Below, piece after piece: positions 23,766 to 37,217 of a stretch of DNA of 64,000 bases (positions are counted from its first letter, which is position 1; the number at the start of each line of letters is the position of its first letter). The notes beneath the pieces were generated by a model that was not told the DNA's origin, made no database searches, and worked only from the letters and a program-made list of their open reading frames with translations. The stretch is taken from assembly GCA_033026295.1 (NCBI GenBank), contig CM065188.1, forward strand, positions 18,302,619 to 18,366,618, read 5' to 3'. A program made the position numbers and the translations under genes. This stretch comes from Channa striata. Taxonomy: Eukaryota > Chordata > Actinopteri > Anabantiformes > Channidae.

Positions 23766-25049
23766 ATGGCGATATTTGGCAGCGGTCAGGCGTGCAGCGG
23801 TCAGTACAACTGCACGTTCCTGAACCAGTCCAAAGATTACTGCTACTCCGCTCGGATCCGCAGCACGGTGCTGCAGGGGCTGCCGTTTGGAGGCGTCCCC
23901 ACCGTGCTCGCTCTCGACTTCATGTGCTTCCTGGTGAGTGTAGGCTTTGTCAGATACAGGCAGGTGTTTGACAACAGTTTTCCCAAACCTCAAGGTATGT
24001 CCTGATTAACTCTTCTGATGAGACCGTCCTCCTGTGATGTGCTATACTTTAGCAGCTCGTTTCTCCTGATCTTTATCAACCGGACACAGTCTTGCAGTTT
24101 GTAGATTCAGAAAACACATGCAGGATGTGGAAACAGGAGGAGTCCAGAGAACGTCAATCTGTGCGACTTCATCCTAACCTGCTCTGATTCTTTGTCCTGG
24201 TGTAATATGCCGGGCTTCTTTTAGTCGTTTCTGCCTTTCCCTGTCCAGTCATTTATGGACTTTTTCTGGATTTGCAGAGTGGAAACTCTGAGAAGATTCT
24301 CATCAGATTTTGAACATTTTCTCGATGTTTTAGCCGAGCTGATTGAGGTTGTTGCTGGACACTGTGCACATGTTTCTCTATATTTTCTAGTTGTGTTCTG
24401 ATAAAGAGAATAGCAAATTTTTATATACACTCATCACAAGGCTGCCAGAACAACAAGTCCCGCGGTGACTTTTGCGCAGCCCTCGCAGCTCTAACAGGAA
24501 GGTCTCCTCTTTCTTTTTCAGGTGCTGCTGTTTGTCTTCTCTATTCTGCGAAAAGTTGCGTGGGACTATGGCCGCCTGGCGCTGGTCACCGACGCTGACA
24601 GGTAAACACGGATCACAGATGCGCTCAGACACGAGTAATCCAACTTTCCTGTGACTGACTCCAGAGCCGTGGTTCCCAGCATCTCATCTGTGTGTGCTTT
24701 GTCCAGGATTCACCTGCCTGGGGAAACCTGGACAGAAACACACACACATTGACACTGACTGAGATCAGAACAAACAAACTGGAAAGTCAAAACTTTAGAA
24801 CCGTGAGATGTTGGGAACCACACTTCTTCATCTCTTTGACCAGTAGAGTTTCTCTTGCTGACGTCGTCTTTTTGTTTTCTTCCTGAAGACTGAAGAAGCG
24901 TTTCAGCACAGCCAAGCTGGAAGAGCGGGACGAGTATGTTGCTGCTTCCTCCGGGTTTGCTTGTTCACTAACCCCTCACTCAGTTTTCGTTAACAGGATT
25001 CTGCTCGCTGATTGGTCCACTAACACGACAACTCCTGCAGATCTGCCTC

Positions 25050-25080
<31 letters not shown>

Positions 25081-28000
25081 AATGTTTGGGGGGTTATTGG
25101 TGTCACTCGTTCCGACATGTTCCTGTCTGTATTAAGCAGAACCTCTGGGGGCTTGAACATTATCACCTTCATAAAGTAGGATTTACTGCAGGACTGTTGG
25201 ATCAGAGGGACTTAGTTTGAGCCCAAAAAAACTTACAACTGAGTTGGATAGAAAAGATGAAGTTTCTATCATCATCACCATTTTCTATACTTTATAGTAC
25301 CGCAAGAAAATCTGAGTGACAGGTGGCACCAGTCACCCCCCCATACAGCACCAATACTGAACTCACACTGTGTGCGCGCTAACGTGATGCTAATGTGATG
25401 CTAATGCTGCTCCACGTTTGTCCCCATGTGTCCTGCGGAATCAGCCGAAGGAGAGAGAAAGATAACTATGAGCCGGTGAAAAGGTAACAGGAAGTGTTTG
25501 TCTGTGGATCAGTGTGTTGTGACCCTGTGAGCGTAGACTCGAGTTAGACAGAAGGACCAGTCCACGCTGTCTCTGCTGCTGTCTGCAAACGGTTTCACAC
25601 CAAACACGGTGTCAACCAGGTACAAAACACTGAGGCTCAGGGTTCAGTTTGTGGACTTTGTACAGTTCTTTATTCTGGGAGTTTGTTGGTGTTTGGTGCC
25701 GTAGCGTGCCAGCGTTGAAACAGAAACTTCCTGTTAGCTCCAGTTGTGCTTTAGTGTCTCAGACGTCCTTGAATCTCTTAATGTCGGAGGAACCGGAGGA
25801 ACTGAACTCTACTCTCAGGGTCAAGGGTCATAGTGGCTACATGCTAGCAGCTAACTGCCTCCTGACAGCTTCCCGTCTGTGTCCACAGTGTCGCCTCAGC
25901 GATGCACTCGGAGACGCCCGACCGGTACGAACGCCTCACCTCTGTCTCCAGCTCTGTGGACTTTGATCAGAGAGACAACGTAAGGAACCTTGATTGCTGC
26001 TCTTCGTTTTCTTCACTCAGAATTTTTCCAGGTTTTCCCTGCAGTGTCGCAGTGAAACGCTGATCAGACCTTTGTTCCTTTGTTAGAAATCAGTGTAACT
26101 CTTTGCAAAGTTTTACATCCTGTTTGCTGGCCCCTAAAGCATCATGGGAACTGTAGTTCCAACACACAACATGATAAGCCCTTAAACACAGTGGCATTTT
26201 GCACACGGTGTCATATTTTCAAGGTGTGTGTGAATACGAGTGACTGCCAGATTTGGGTTCTCCATGAAAGCTCATTTCCTGTTTAACAAAAGCCTAAATT
26301 ATAATAAAAAAAAGATTTATCTTGTAGTTTCGATTTAACTACAAAGATTTAAGATTTTATCTTCTAGTCAAATTTTGGGATCTTGCAATTTATGTTTTCA
26401 CACATGATTTGATTTATTTCATGATTTAGATTTTTACTCCATTATTTAAATTTAGTTAATATACTTCAGACAACTGTTCAGTATCTTTTTTTGTTGTTGT
26501 TGATGAATTCATAGAGTAGTTCATTTTCCTTACTGTCTGAGGTTGAAATGAGCTTCCGTGTGTTTCACTGTGGCGATAGTGCCGCGACCTCTGGTGGAGC
26601 AAAGAATAAGTACAGGATAAGAACTTGAATTGTCTTCTTATTTTTATCGTTGAATATGTCTGCGTTCACACAGGTGTGTAGAAAGTGTGAGTGTGTAGTG
26701 GTGTGTTGTGTTCCACATGAGGATGTCCTGCAGTGATGGTGCAGCTCAGCAGGTTTGTTTGCTTTAATCTTTGGATGATAATCCAGTTTGCCACTGAGCC
26801 GCTCAGAGGACATTAAACTGATACCAGTTATGACCCGAAGCTCTGCTCACTCCCCTGAGCCCACCTGCCCAGTGAAAAAAACAGTAGAATTTACGTAGAT
26901 TCTAAAAATCTTCGAGCGAGCTGTGAATCTCCAAAGAGCAACAGGTCACATTAAAAGTTTAGGAACAAAAATTTAAAAACAGCTGTAAAACAGTTTGTGC
27001 TTCTTGTCCAGGTTGAGTTTGGTCAATAATCGCTGCTCTACCCTTAAACACACTGAACAAGGTTTAATTTTGTATTTTTCTTTCAGGGCTTCTGCTCTTG
27101 GCTGACAGCCATCTTCAGAATAAAGTGAGTGATTTGAAAATGGTCCACGTGATGATGAATTGAAGACAATGTCTCTAGTAACCAGCAGTGATCTCACACG
27201 GACCCTCCTCCTCCTCCTGCAGGGATGAAGAGATCAGGGAGAAGTGTGGAGAGGATGCCGTCCACTACCTGTCCTTTCAGCGCCACATCATCGGGCTGCT
27301 GGTTGTGGTCGGGGTCCTCTCTGTCGGCATCGTCTTGCCCGTCAACTTCTCTGGAGACCTGCTGGGTAAGAACGAGCACAGCGTGCAGACAGTCACGCTG
27401 CAGCTGCTTTGACGCCCGCTGACACTGTGTGTCTGATTGATTTTAGTCCGAATTATCAGTAAAGACGCTTTCCTCAGCCAAGGAGCTCCTGGACCTCCTT
27501 CCAAAGAAGGTAACCGCTGTAGCTGTGTTTGCTGTCTGATGGTAGACCGTGGCTCAGTCTGAGCAGGCAGCAACTGCAGTGGTGGACGGAGGACAAATAC
27601 CACATAGCAGAAGTACCTGTAGTCAAATCTGTGCAAATATGTGAAAGTAGCACAATCAGAAACAATAAGTCAAACTGCACTTTACATGACACTGGCAGAT
27701 TTAAGTATACAGGTAAGTTTTGTCTGTTTTGGCTGTAAACTTCTGAAATGAATTCTGAGTAAAAGTAGAAGTAAGCGTAAACAGGAAACGCTGAGGTGAG
27801 TTTAGTTCCACCACTGAGTGTCAGTGCTGCGTGTTGTGCCTCAGAAGTGTAGATCCATCGTTCGTAGTTCGATCTCTTCGCGTTGTGCTGTGTATGCTTT
27901 AGCTTTGTGTCCAGACTCTGTGCGTCCACTGCTGGCTTTAGTGCCGTGTCTCAGACAGTCCTGGGACACTTCAGGATGTCTCTTGTTCAGAGAGATTCAG

Positions 28001-31000
28001 ACCCTTAGTCTGATTTTCGTTCGTGTCAGTCAGTTTCTTACCAGGACATTCAAAATGAGGTGAAGTGACCCCAACACTGGCCTTAACAACATGAAGCACA
28101 TTTCACAAATGTTTCATGAATGGACAGAGACTGTTTTAGGTCAGTGTTCCACGAAGCTTGAATTGTAGAAGCTGGAGCAGGAGCAGAACTGTTAAGAAGT
28201 GAACAATCCAAAGTCCGACTGAGATTACCTACGTGACTCTGGTTTACCAGGGGAAGGGGCACAGAGCTGTAATGTGATTAAAAATGATTCAAATCACTGA
28301 CTTGTGTTTGTATTTGTTCCAGAAAATAATGCCTACAGCTTCGGACGCACAACGATAGCCAACCTGAAGTCAGGGTGAGTCAGGCCGTCCCTCATCAGTC
28401 TGATCAGCAGTTTTTATTCTTTACCTCCCTTTGTACGATGAACTTTCTGTGCCACGGCTGCAGGATTGGTGCCTCTCTCTCAGAGCAGTGATCTCAGTCC
28501 ACCTTACGAGGAAAACCTCCACCTTCCAACACAAGCAGACCTGTAACCTGGACTGTGGTGTGGTAAAAAATTCAATCATTTGTTTTGTTGTTCCAGGACT
28601 ACCCTGTTGTGGCTCCACACTTCCTTTGCCTTCATGTATCTGCTGCTGACCGTCTACAGCATGAGGAGACACACGTCCAAGATGCACTACAAGGAGGACG
28701 ACCTGGTAGGACATCGTGTAGCTCTGGAGTCCACTGACAGGCTGCTGCTGCTGCTGCGTGTGTTTGTGTGTGAAAGGTCATTTTGTGTTTTTGCCTCCTG
28801 CAGGTAAAACGCACTTTATTCATTAACGGCATCTCTAAGTACGCAGAGGAGACTCAGATCAAACAGCACTTTGAGTGAGTTCATCTTCAGCTTTCAGCGA
28901 TTGCACTGAGACAGGCTCATCGAAATAAAGCTCCGCAGCTCGTTTATGACTTCCTTTTTCTGTGACTGTTTGCAGACAGGCCTATGAGAACTGTGTGGTG
29001 CTGGAGGCTCGGATCTGCTACAACGTGGCCAAACTCATGGCTCTTAATGCCGAGAGGTGAGACAGGTTGAGCCCAGTGCATGTTGGGATACACTGCACCT
29101 CTGCGTAGACCACTAGTGGACAGAAGCACTGTGTTTTTACAGAACTGTTCTGAGTAACATGTGTTCAGGAGGTGGAGCTCTAGGATGCGTTAAACCGCCA
29201 ATGGACATTGTTGGACTTACAGCTTATCATGTCTGTCTTTGTCCCAACTCAGTGAAATGTGAACTGCGACGTGTACAACATGTTGATATTATTCATTGTC
29301 ACTTTTGTGCACAAAGTTTTCTCCGGATAACAATATAACACCCAGATCGTTGTCTGAACACCAGTGAAACACTGCAAACAGGAGCTGGTGGACACAGGTC
29401 GACTAAATAAAACCAACTTAATCTACAGGTCCAGGTGTCTGACGATCCCACACAGTCTGTGACAGCTGAACAAAAACGTCCCGTGTGTGTGTGTGTGTGT
29501 GTGTGTTACAGGAAGAAGACGGAGCGCAGTAAGAAGTTCTTCACCGACCTGATGGCGAAGGAACACGTTCCCACCATGATCAACCCCAAACCCTGTGGAC
29601 ACCTCTGCTGCTGCGCCATCGCCGGCTGTGAGGAGGTGACAAGCTGCACGAGTGCTCACATTACAGCGAGAAAAGTAGCACACACACTGAGACTGGACTG
29701 GACTGTTGCTCTCCTGTCAACGTATTTAGTGCCTTTACTGTTCCGTCAGCTGGTCCCTTTGGTCCAAACTGAAATAGAAAATAATAATAATAATAAAATA
29801 GCACGTTAAAGATAAATATGAAAGACCTTTTCTTTTCAGTTCGGAGTGAGAACATGCTAACTGTTACGGTGTGTGTTGGTTCTGCAGGAGGAGGCTGTCA
29901 GCTTCTACACCAAGAGGGAGGCCAAGCTGAAGGAGGAGTACAGGAAGGAGAAGGAGAAGGTCCACACCAAACCGCTGGGCATGGCCTTCGTCACCTTCCA
30001 GAACGAGGCCATGACTGCCATGTGAGCTCCTCCCCCATCCCCCCAATCCTCTTCATGTGTGTGTCTGTCTTTTACACTTTTAGTGTGTTCTTGTACTTCC
30101 TCCACAGTATTCTAAAGGACTTTAACGCCTGCCAGGTTCAGGGTTGTCGGTGTCGGCTTGAGCCGCGCTCCTCACAGTTCAGTGAGGTGCTTCACGTTTA
30201 CAACTGGAGTGTTTCTTACGCACCCGACCCACAGAACGTCCGTTGGTACGTCCACGAGTTGAGCCGCCGAAACAATCGCACTCTTTTCCATCAGCTGATG
30301 TTGTTCCCTTTCTTTCTGTAGGGAGCACCTGTCCCTGGGTGGGATCTCCTGGTGGATCCGCTGCTTCATCATCAACTGCATCCTCTTCATCCTGCTCTTC
30401 TTCCTTACCACGCCGGCCATCATTATCTCCACCATGGACAAGTTTAACGTTACCAAACCTGTGGAGTATTTGAACGTGAGAAACTGGCTTAAGTGGAACT
30501 ACGTATTTGAGTTTAGATGAAACGCTCCTCCTGAATCTGCTGGTTGTTTGTTTCTGCAGAATCCCATCGTCACCCAGTTCTTCCCCACCCTGCTCCTCTG
30601 GGCTTTCTCTGCTCTGCTGCCCACCATCGTCTACTACTCCGCCTTCTTCGAAGCTCACTGGACCAGGTAACCGTCACCCGCTTCTTCTTTACAGTCGTTC
30701 TACAGAGCAGCATCAGTACTACAACACATACCTTTGGACTCACTCAAGCCCAATTGGAGTCCAAGTCAGGTACTATTAAAAACAAGTCCAGGTCAGGTCT
30801 GAAGTCATTTAAAACGAGCAAATTCTCATCTTACTTGAGTCAAAGTCAAAATCAAGACTCAAATACTTTCACACTTTGGACTTGTTTTAATGGATTTATA
30901 AAATTAATCCTGAAACTGAGACAGGAACCCATGATAAAAAAAAAAGCCCAACATCTCGGTCAGCAGCGTTCCAGTGGTACACAGGTTGGCAGTTGTGTCA

Positions 31001-34000
31001 TAGACAAAACACACTTTGTGTTCTATCTCCTCTTTCATGTTACAAAAGGATTTAATAAAACCCAGAAATGTTTTACCGACCTTTAAAAAAAAAAGAAGTT
31101 CCTGCTCTCTGTGAATACACACGGTTCTAGTCTGAGTAAAGCCGGATTTTACCTGAGTGTCTGAGATCTCCAGACTGTGATTTGACCCGTTCTGTGTTTC
31201 TGCAGGTCTGGAGAAAACAGGACCACTATGCACAAATGTTACACCTTCCTAATCTTCATGGTGCTGCTCCTGCCATCTCTCGGACTCAGCAGGTGATTAA
31301 AAACAGCTGGACTTACAGAATACTGAGTAACCTTTGACCTCTGTTGTCCTCCTTAAACATTGTCTTTCTTTTACAGTCTGGATGTTTTCTTCCGCTGGCT
31401 CTTTGATCGAAAGTTTCTGGATGATGCTACAGTCAGATTTGAGTGAGCGTTCTTTAATTTGTCAGTGGAAAAGTGATCAGTAGCGCTTTCATGTAGTTTT
31501 ATTTTTTACTTATTATTTTTAATTTATGTAGTTTTATTTTGAAAAGGCTCAGCTTCCTTTCAGGTATTAATGCATGATCAGTAATTGACCCGCCAGCAGA
31601 ACACTCTAACAGCGTGTTGTCTCTGCTTCAGGTGCGTCTTCCTGCCAGATAACGGAGCGTTCTTTGTCAACTACGTCATCGCGTCTGCGTTCATTGGAAA
31701 CGCCATGGACCTGCTGAGGATCCCTGGTCTGCTCATGTACATGATCAGGTTGTGTTTGGCTCGCTCGGCCGCCGACCGCCGGAACGTCAAGAGGGTGAGG
31801 ACAACAGAGGACAGATACCAAATCATAGGAGTGTGTCAGATAAGAGATCATCACTGTCTATGACAACTTAAATCTTTGTGACCTTAAATGGACTTATTCA
31901 AGTCCATTTATATTCTTATAATATATTTTTCTGGACACTTTGAATTGTCCATGATGTTCTCATTGTTGTCCCTCCAGCATCAGGCCTATGAGTTCCAGTT
32001 TGGAGCAGCGTATGCCTGGATGATGAACGTCTTCACAGTGGTGATGGCCTACAGCATAACCTGTCCCATCATTGTCCCCTTTGGTTAGTGTCACCTACAC
32101 GGCAACCCACACTGCAGTGGAAATACTGCAATATCTGTACCACAGTCTCAGTACTCGGGAATATTCCATTCAATTCAACTTTATTTATATAGCGCCAATT
32201 CACAACCAAGTCATCTCAAGGCACTTTACATAATAAAGACCCGCGAGTCGCTATAGGCAACAGTGGAGAGGAAAAACTCCCTTTAACAGAAGAAACCTCC
32301 AGCAGAACCAGGCTCAGGGTGGATGGACAGCTGCCTTGACCCAAAACATCGGGCAGGTTGGTAGGACCACTATCTCCCAAGCCAGGAACACCTGAAGACA
32401 GAGACAGAGAGGGAGAAAGACGACTACAGGACAAAGAAGACACAGAGTTCATGTCCTACAGTGGTGACATGTAAATGTGGGCTGAGAGGAGGAAAGTGTC
32501 TCAGTGCATCAGGGGTCGTCTCCCCCAGCAGTCCGAGCCTATAGCAGCCGGACTGGAACAAACTAAGGTTTTGAGCCTCGTCTTCAAAGTAGAGCGGGTG
32601 CATGCTCTGTTTTGGTATTACAGCACAGCATGTTTTGTGGTCAATAGTCTCATCATCATCACATGTCAAGGGAAAGTCATTTGAAAAATTCAAATTCAAG
32701 ACAAGTTCAGCTCCATTTAAATGTCAAAGTGTCCATAGGCAGTTCAGCGTGGTAAAGTCTGACAGATGGAGTTGAGTTCCAGGTCAGCTAACACGTAATC
32801 GGTCCAGACAAGTTCAAATTAAGTCGAGGTCTAAGATCGTCTCAGATCAAGTCGGTAAAGACTGCCTTCATCGTAGATCTTTGGTTTTACGAGCTCACCT
32901 GTCCCCTTGCAGGTCTGATGTACATGCTGCTGAAACACCTGGTGGACCGATACAACATGTACTACGCCTACCTGCCCTCCAAACTGGACAAGAAGATCCA
33001 TTCGGGAGCCGTGACCCAGGTGGTGGCTGCGCCGATCCTCTGTCTCTTCTGGCTGCTCTTCTTCTCCACCGTACGGACAGGTAGGTCCAGCTGGACACAC
33101 CCTGAACTACGTGTTCTCTGAGTCAAATCAAAGTTGCATGAAGTCTGAACCGAGCCAGTAGAAGTCAAATCCTAACGAAAAAGAGTAAAATATATGATGA
33201 CAAGCGGCTCCGACCTGCAGCCACGGTACCTGAACACTAACCAGTGTTAATGTGCTGCCAGGTTTTGAGACTCCGACCTCCATGTTCACTCTGGTGGTGC
33301 TGATCGTCACCATCGTGGTCTGTCTGTCTCATGTCTGCTTCGGACACTTCAAGTACCTCAGCGCTCACAACTACAAGGTACAGGAGGGTTTTAAGGAAAG
33401 CTTCTAGAAACAGTGTGTGACAAAGACGACTGTCACCGTTGACTGCACTGTCTTTGTCTTAGATCGACACCAAGGAGAACGACATCGACGCCGTTGAGAA
33501 CGGACGTCCAGCTCGTCCCTCGTCCTCCCCTACCAACAAATCTCAGGTGAGATTGTTTAACTACCTTTAGTTCGTAAGGTTGTGATCAGAGTCTGCATCT
33601 ATAGTTCCTGGTTAGTACTAGCTCAGGGGTTTGAGGAAATCCCTTGCTCTTTGATTCTGGACCTTTCGACAGGACTACAGTAGCATGTGTAAGCAATGTC
33701 GCTTTAGTTTTAACATGCACAGAAAATCAAACCCCTCTGAATTCGGACCCTGATGATTTTGGGTACTTTTAACCAACGGGTGACCAATCAGCTCAGTCTG
33801 TAGATAAAAAAGAATCTAAAATGCACCAAATGATGACTTGCTTTCCGGATTTTGTCTCAACTTGCTGATTACCCTGGTTGTGGTTTTTTGTGGTCCAGCA
33901 GCAGCAGCAGATGTACATCGCCCAGGTGCTCCAGGACCCAAACTCAGACGAGCCAGGCAGCGGAAGTGGCGAGGAGGACCGAGGGTCGTCCCAGGATGAG

Positions 34001-34087
34001 GAGATGTTGAATGGTGGGAACAGCATCAACGAGGCGGATTTCCAGTCGGGGGAGGACAGTCTGATCGCCAACGAGGTCCACCAGTAG
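23766..34087 (+). CDS. tmem63b: TMEM63B (CSC1-like protein 2), OSCA/TMEM63 cation channel
   Basis: Coding exons: 23766-23933, 24522-24601, 24889-24933, 25445-25483 (cassette), 25889-25979, 27087-27124, 27223-27365, 28323-28374, 28597-28705, 28804-28874, 28976-29056, 29512-29635, 29888-30021, 30108-30245, 30322-30475, 30560-30666, 31206-31292, 31377-31442, 31632-31794, 31978-32083, 32913-33080, 33262-33377, 33463-33546, 33899-34087. All phases agree: 850 residues with the cassette, 837 without (human 832). OSCA/TMEM63 proteins are mechanically or osmotically gated cation channels with 11 membrane helices. Family landmarks: YCYSARIRSTVLQGLPFGG, GDLLE..YSFGRTTIANL, INPKPCGHLCCC, TTPAIIISTMDKFNVTKP, FFVNYVIASAFIGNAMDLLR, SITCPIIVPFGLMYMLLKHL, and a C-terminus YIAQVLQD..DFQSGEDSLIANEVHQ that fits TMEM63B rather than TMEM63A or C. 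The start is the first ATG after an in-frame stop at 23718-23720. Intact. Confidence 0.95.
25445..25483 (+). other. tmem63b: 39-nt in-frame cassette exon of tmem63b
   Basis: Flanked by CAG and GTAACA, 13 codons, encoding about DRRREKDNYEPVK. Inclusion (..RDDRRREKDNYEPVKSVASAM..) and skipping (..RDDVASAM..) both keep frame. It lies in the cytosolic linker after the first TM helices. An alternatively spliced small exon at this place is known in mammalian TMEM63B, as I recall. Only RNA can show usage here. Confidence 0.65.
29483..29506. repeat. (GT)n tract just before a tmem63b splice acceptor
   Basis: Twelve GT units end directly at TTACAG, the 3' splice site of the exon at 29512; the tract replaces the usual polypyrimidine run. 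Confidence 0.85.
32163..32620 (-). repeat. Non-LTR retrotransposon 3' end (family A) in a tmem63b intron
   Basis: The plus strand starts with the reverse complement of the element's tail (TTCAATTCAACTTTATTTAT) and continues through the 3'UTR blocks 'ggcaacagtggagaggaaaa' and 'cagcagaaccaggctcaggg'. Matching copies lie at 54545-54690 and 62337-63400. Confidence 0.75.
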
Positions 34088-35205
34088 CTGGGGGTGGAGC
34101 TCGAGGGAGGGAGCGGAGCTAGTTTAGTTTAGTCCATTCCAACACAGCAGTTAGAAAATAAAGTTGACTGGAGGATCACTACACAAGCAAAAAGGCTGAT
34201 GCGGTTAGCTCCACCCCCTCCCAGCTTGAAGACTTGACCCTGACCTTTGACGCCGGCGCCAGGTCGCAAACATTCTCTCCTGCCCGTCTGTGGAAACTTG
34301 ATGGACATTAAAGCGTTACCCCAGGAAGTCACTGTACATAACCACAAAGCCAAACGTTTTTTGTTTTGTTTTTGTTAGTTTTCTCGGGGTGGGGGGCAGG
34401 GTTTAAAAAATTGTGCCTGAGCTAGATTTCGTACGTTGACTCCTGGTCCCGCCGTGAGCCGCCGCGACCCGACCTGTTGAGGGGTCAGTGCTGATGCTGT
34501 GTTTTCCCTTGGCCTGGTTCCACCGTCCTCCAGTGTCGGCACCTTAAAAAACTTGCCATCCTCCAGCGCTCGTAGTAGTAGAAGCCTTGCTTATGCAGAA
34601 ACCTTGTAGTCTCATTTCCCCGTTTGCTTTTTTCCTCCTCCTCTGCGTGAAACCTGTGGGTTGTGGTTTTGCGGGTTCATTCAACAAGTCACCTGGAACT
34701 TCGGGGATCTTTTATTGACCTGTCAAGCTTTTGCTGCATGTTGTAAAACTGCCGTGTGGGTAAATGACGCCACCACCTTCGTACAATGTCGTCCATCACA
34801 GGACGGTAGAGGCCAATGGCCTCGCCAGATTTCCACCCCGATCTCATCCTCCTCCCTGCCCAACAAATGTTTTTGGTTTCCAGATTGCTCCTCCACTACT
34901 GAACCACCCGACTCAGCACAAGGACTCTTCCTTTTTTGGCTGTGGTTTCACCTGAACTACCTTAAATCATAGATACCTGAGAAAGGAAACTTGGATGTTT
35001 GTGTCTGTGTAAGTTTAGCAATCAGAACTCTTTTCATTCGTGGGTAAAACTTTGTGAAGATGCTCCGACACGTTAAGCAGCAGCCGTAGAGTAGTTTGAG
35101 CTTGGGTAGACGCAGAAGAGCAGTGCTTTTCGTCCGGATGATCTACCCTCAATGCCTGAAGTTGTCAGGACTCTCAAGGGAAAATGTTTGTGTGTGTTTT
35201 GAAGC

Positions 35206-35208
<3 letters not shown>

Positions 35209-35244
<36 letters not shown>
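35209..35244. repeat. (TG)n microsatellite
   Basis: Uninterrupted TG dinucleotides in the presumed tmem63b 3'UTR. Confidence 0.95.
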
Positions 35245-35246
<2 letters not shown>

Positions 35247-37184
35247 TAGCCTGTTGTTCACCAACCTGCATCACAATGAGTTCAATGACCAGGTAACCAA
35301 AAACCCGGCAGCATCTGGTCAATAAGTTCCAGTGCTGCTTAGACTGGTCGTCAGCGTACTGTAGAACCAGCTTCACTTTGGTGCAAAATGTCCATATTTC
35401 TTAAAAATACAAACCACGCTGACCTTCTCATCCTTCACACACATCAGCAATGTTTTTACTGCAGCACTGCAACAGCTCACGCCTGAATAACTACATTATA
35501 TCAAAGTCCTTGGTCAGGGTTTCAGACTAAGGGGAGCCTGGCAAGGGGTCTGCATTGAACCTATTACGATGTGACAACACATCCAGACCAAAATTCAGCT
35601 GTTCGTGTTTTCTTTATGTTAAAGGCTTCAGCTGCACCACAGTTTCAGGCGTCACCTTGCCATGATCCTCATGGCATCTTAGGCTGTTTGAAAGTGTCCT
35701 CTGATTCAAGGGTTTTCTAGGCCAAACGGCGGCACCTCAAAGAGCTGTGCTTCTGTATTTTACTCTTTAACTCATCGTGTTTACCTGGTTTTACATTTGT
35801 CCCCATGTGCAGTCTTTGAAAGACACCTGCCGCCCAATCCCGATCAGAGGTTTCCTGCTTTTGCTTTATAGATAGTTTAAAGTTTGTGTACGTGCTTGTA
35901 ACAACACATTCCCATGTGCACAGGGGTGGTCATATGTAACTTTGGCAGCATCATGAGCCCAGAAATCAGCTTCATTACAGTCACTGTCACGTTACATTCT
36001 GCATGTTCACTTTACAGCTGTGGCAGGTTTAGGCTAAACTAGCTGTAGATCTATAGCTAACATCAGCTCCGTGAGTTGTTTGGACTTTTCTGGGGTCTTC
36101 ATCTGCACGTGATGGGGTCAAACATGCTGACAGAGATTTAGACTAACAGGGTCCAGGTCCAGGTCCGATGCCAACAGCCTGGTGCCGGACCTATCAGCTC
36201 TTAGGTCAGTGTAGCGTAGTAGGATCACATCACGTGTTACAACATGCTTCACTTTTAACTTTGAGGAGAACTGGCTTTTATGAGCTGGACTAATGTGTGT
36301 AACTAATGTGACTCCTCCTTACTGAAGTTTAAACTTCCTGAAGACCAGGACAGAGACGCTAACGTTAGCTACGACGGTGTCCGGTGGACGCTTAAGTCTC
36401 GACGTAACCTGTAAGCTCACAGAGAGCAGGTGATGTTCTAACACTTACTGCACCGATAGTTGGGCATCAGCTGGTAACAGCAGCGTAGCAGAAAAATGCC
36501 GTTTAGTTTGTGTGTTTTTGGTTTAAGACGGGAAGAGTTGGGAGCGTTGGGTAAATGATCTTAATCAATCCCCTGAAGCTGTGTTAAGTTTACTTTGACA
36601 CGTTGGTGATTAAGCTTAGATCTTCCCCTAGAGGATCAAGTTATTGATGGTCCTGTTATGAAAAAAATAAAAATTCTTTCTTGTGTTGCAGAAGCTGCCA
36701 CGCGTAAAAGTTATTGAAAAGCATGTACCAGTGATGTGGCTCTAATCTGCTCCCTGTTGGACAAACCTGTATTCCTGAAATGACTGAGTTCACTGACGTC
36801 CAAACGTCTGAGACCACATGCAAAAACTGTAATCAGAACGTTTGAGGCTTTACAGTCAAAAGAAATTTCTGATTCGGAAATCGGACTGAAGCTAATCAGT
36901 GTCCGTCGTTGGTCCTTGGCAGAGAGTGTTCGTACATAATATTCCTGTCTGTCTGTGAGCCACGCTGTACATGAATAACAACTTTAAAGTTCCGGGAGTT
37001 TTTCTGCAGAATGTGTAGTTCAAAAGCGAGTGTGAGTTTGGGTGTGACGGAGGGAACAGAGGTCAGACAACCAGACAAACGTACGAATATTTCAGTGCAG
37101 CAATGTGACCGTGAAATAGTCTCAGGTGTCGTGAGAAAAAAAATGTTTACATCAGTTTTTGTTGTTGTTCATTTTGTCATATAC

Positions 37185-37189
<5 letters not shown>

Positions 37190-37217
<28 letters not shown>
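37190..37217. repeat. (TG)n microsatellite
   Basis: Uninterrupted TG dinucleotides in the presumed tmem63b 3'UTR. Confidence 0.95.
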
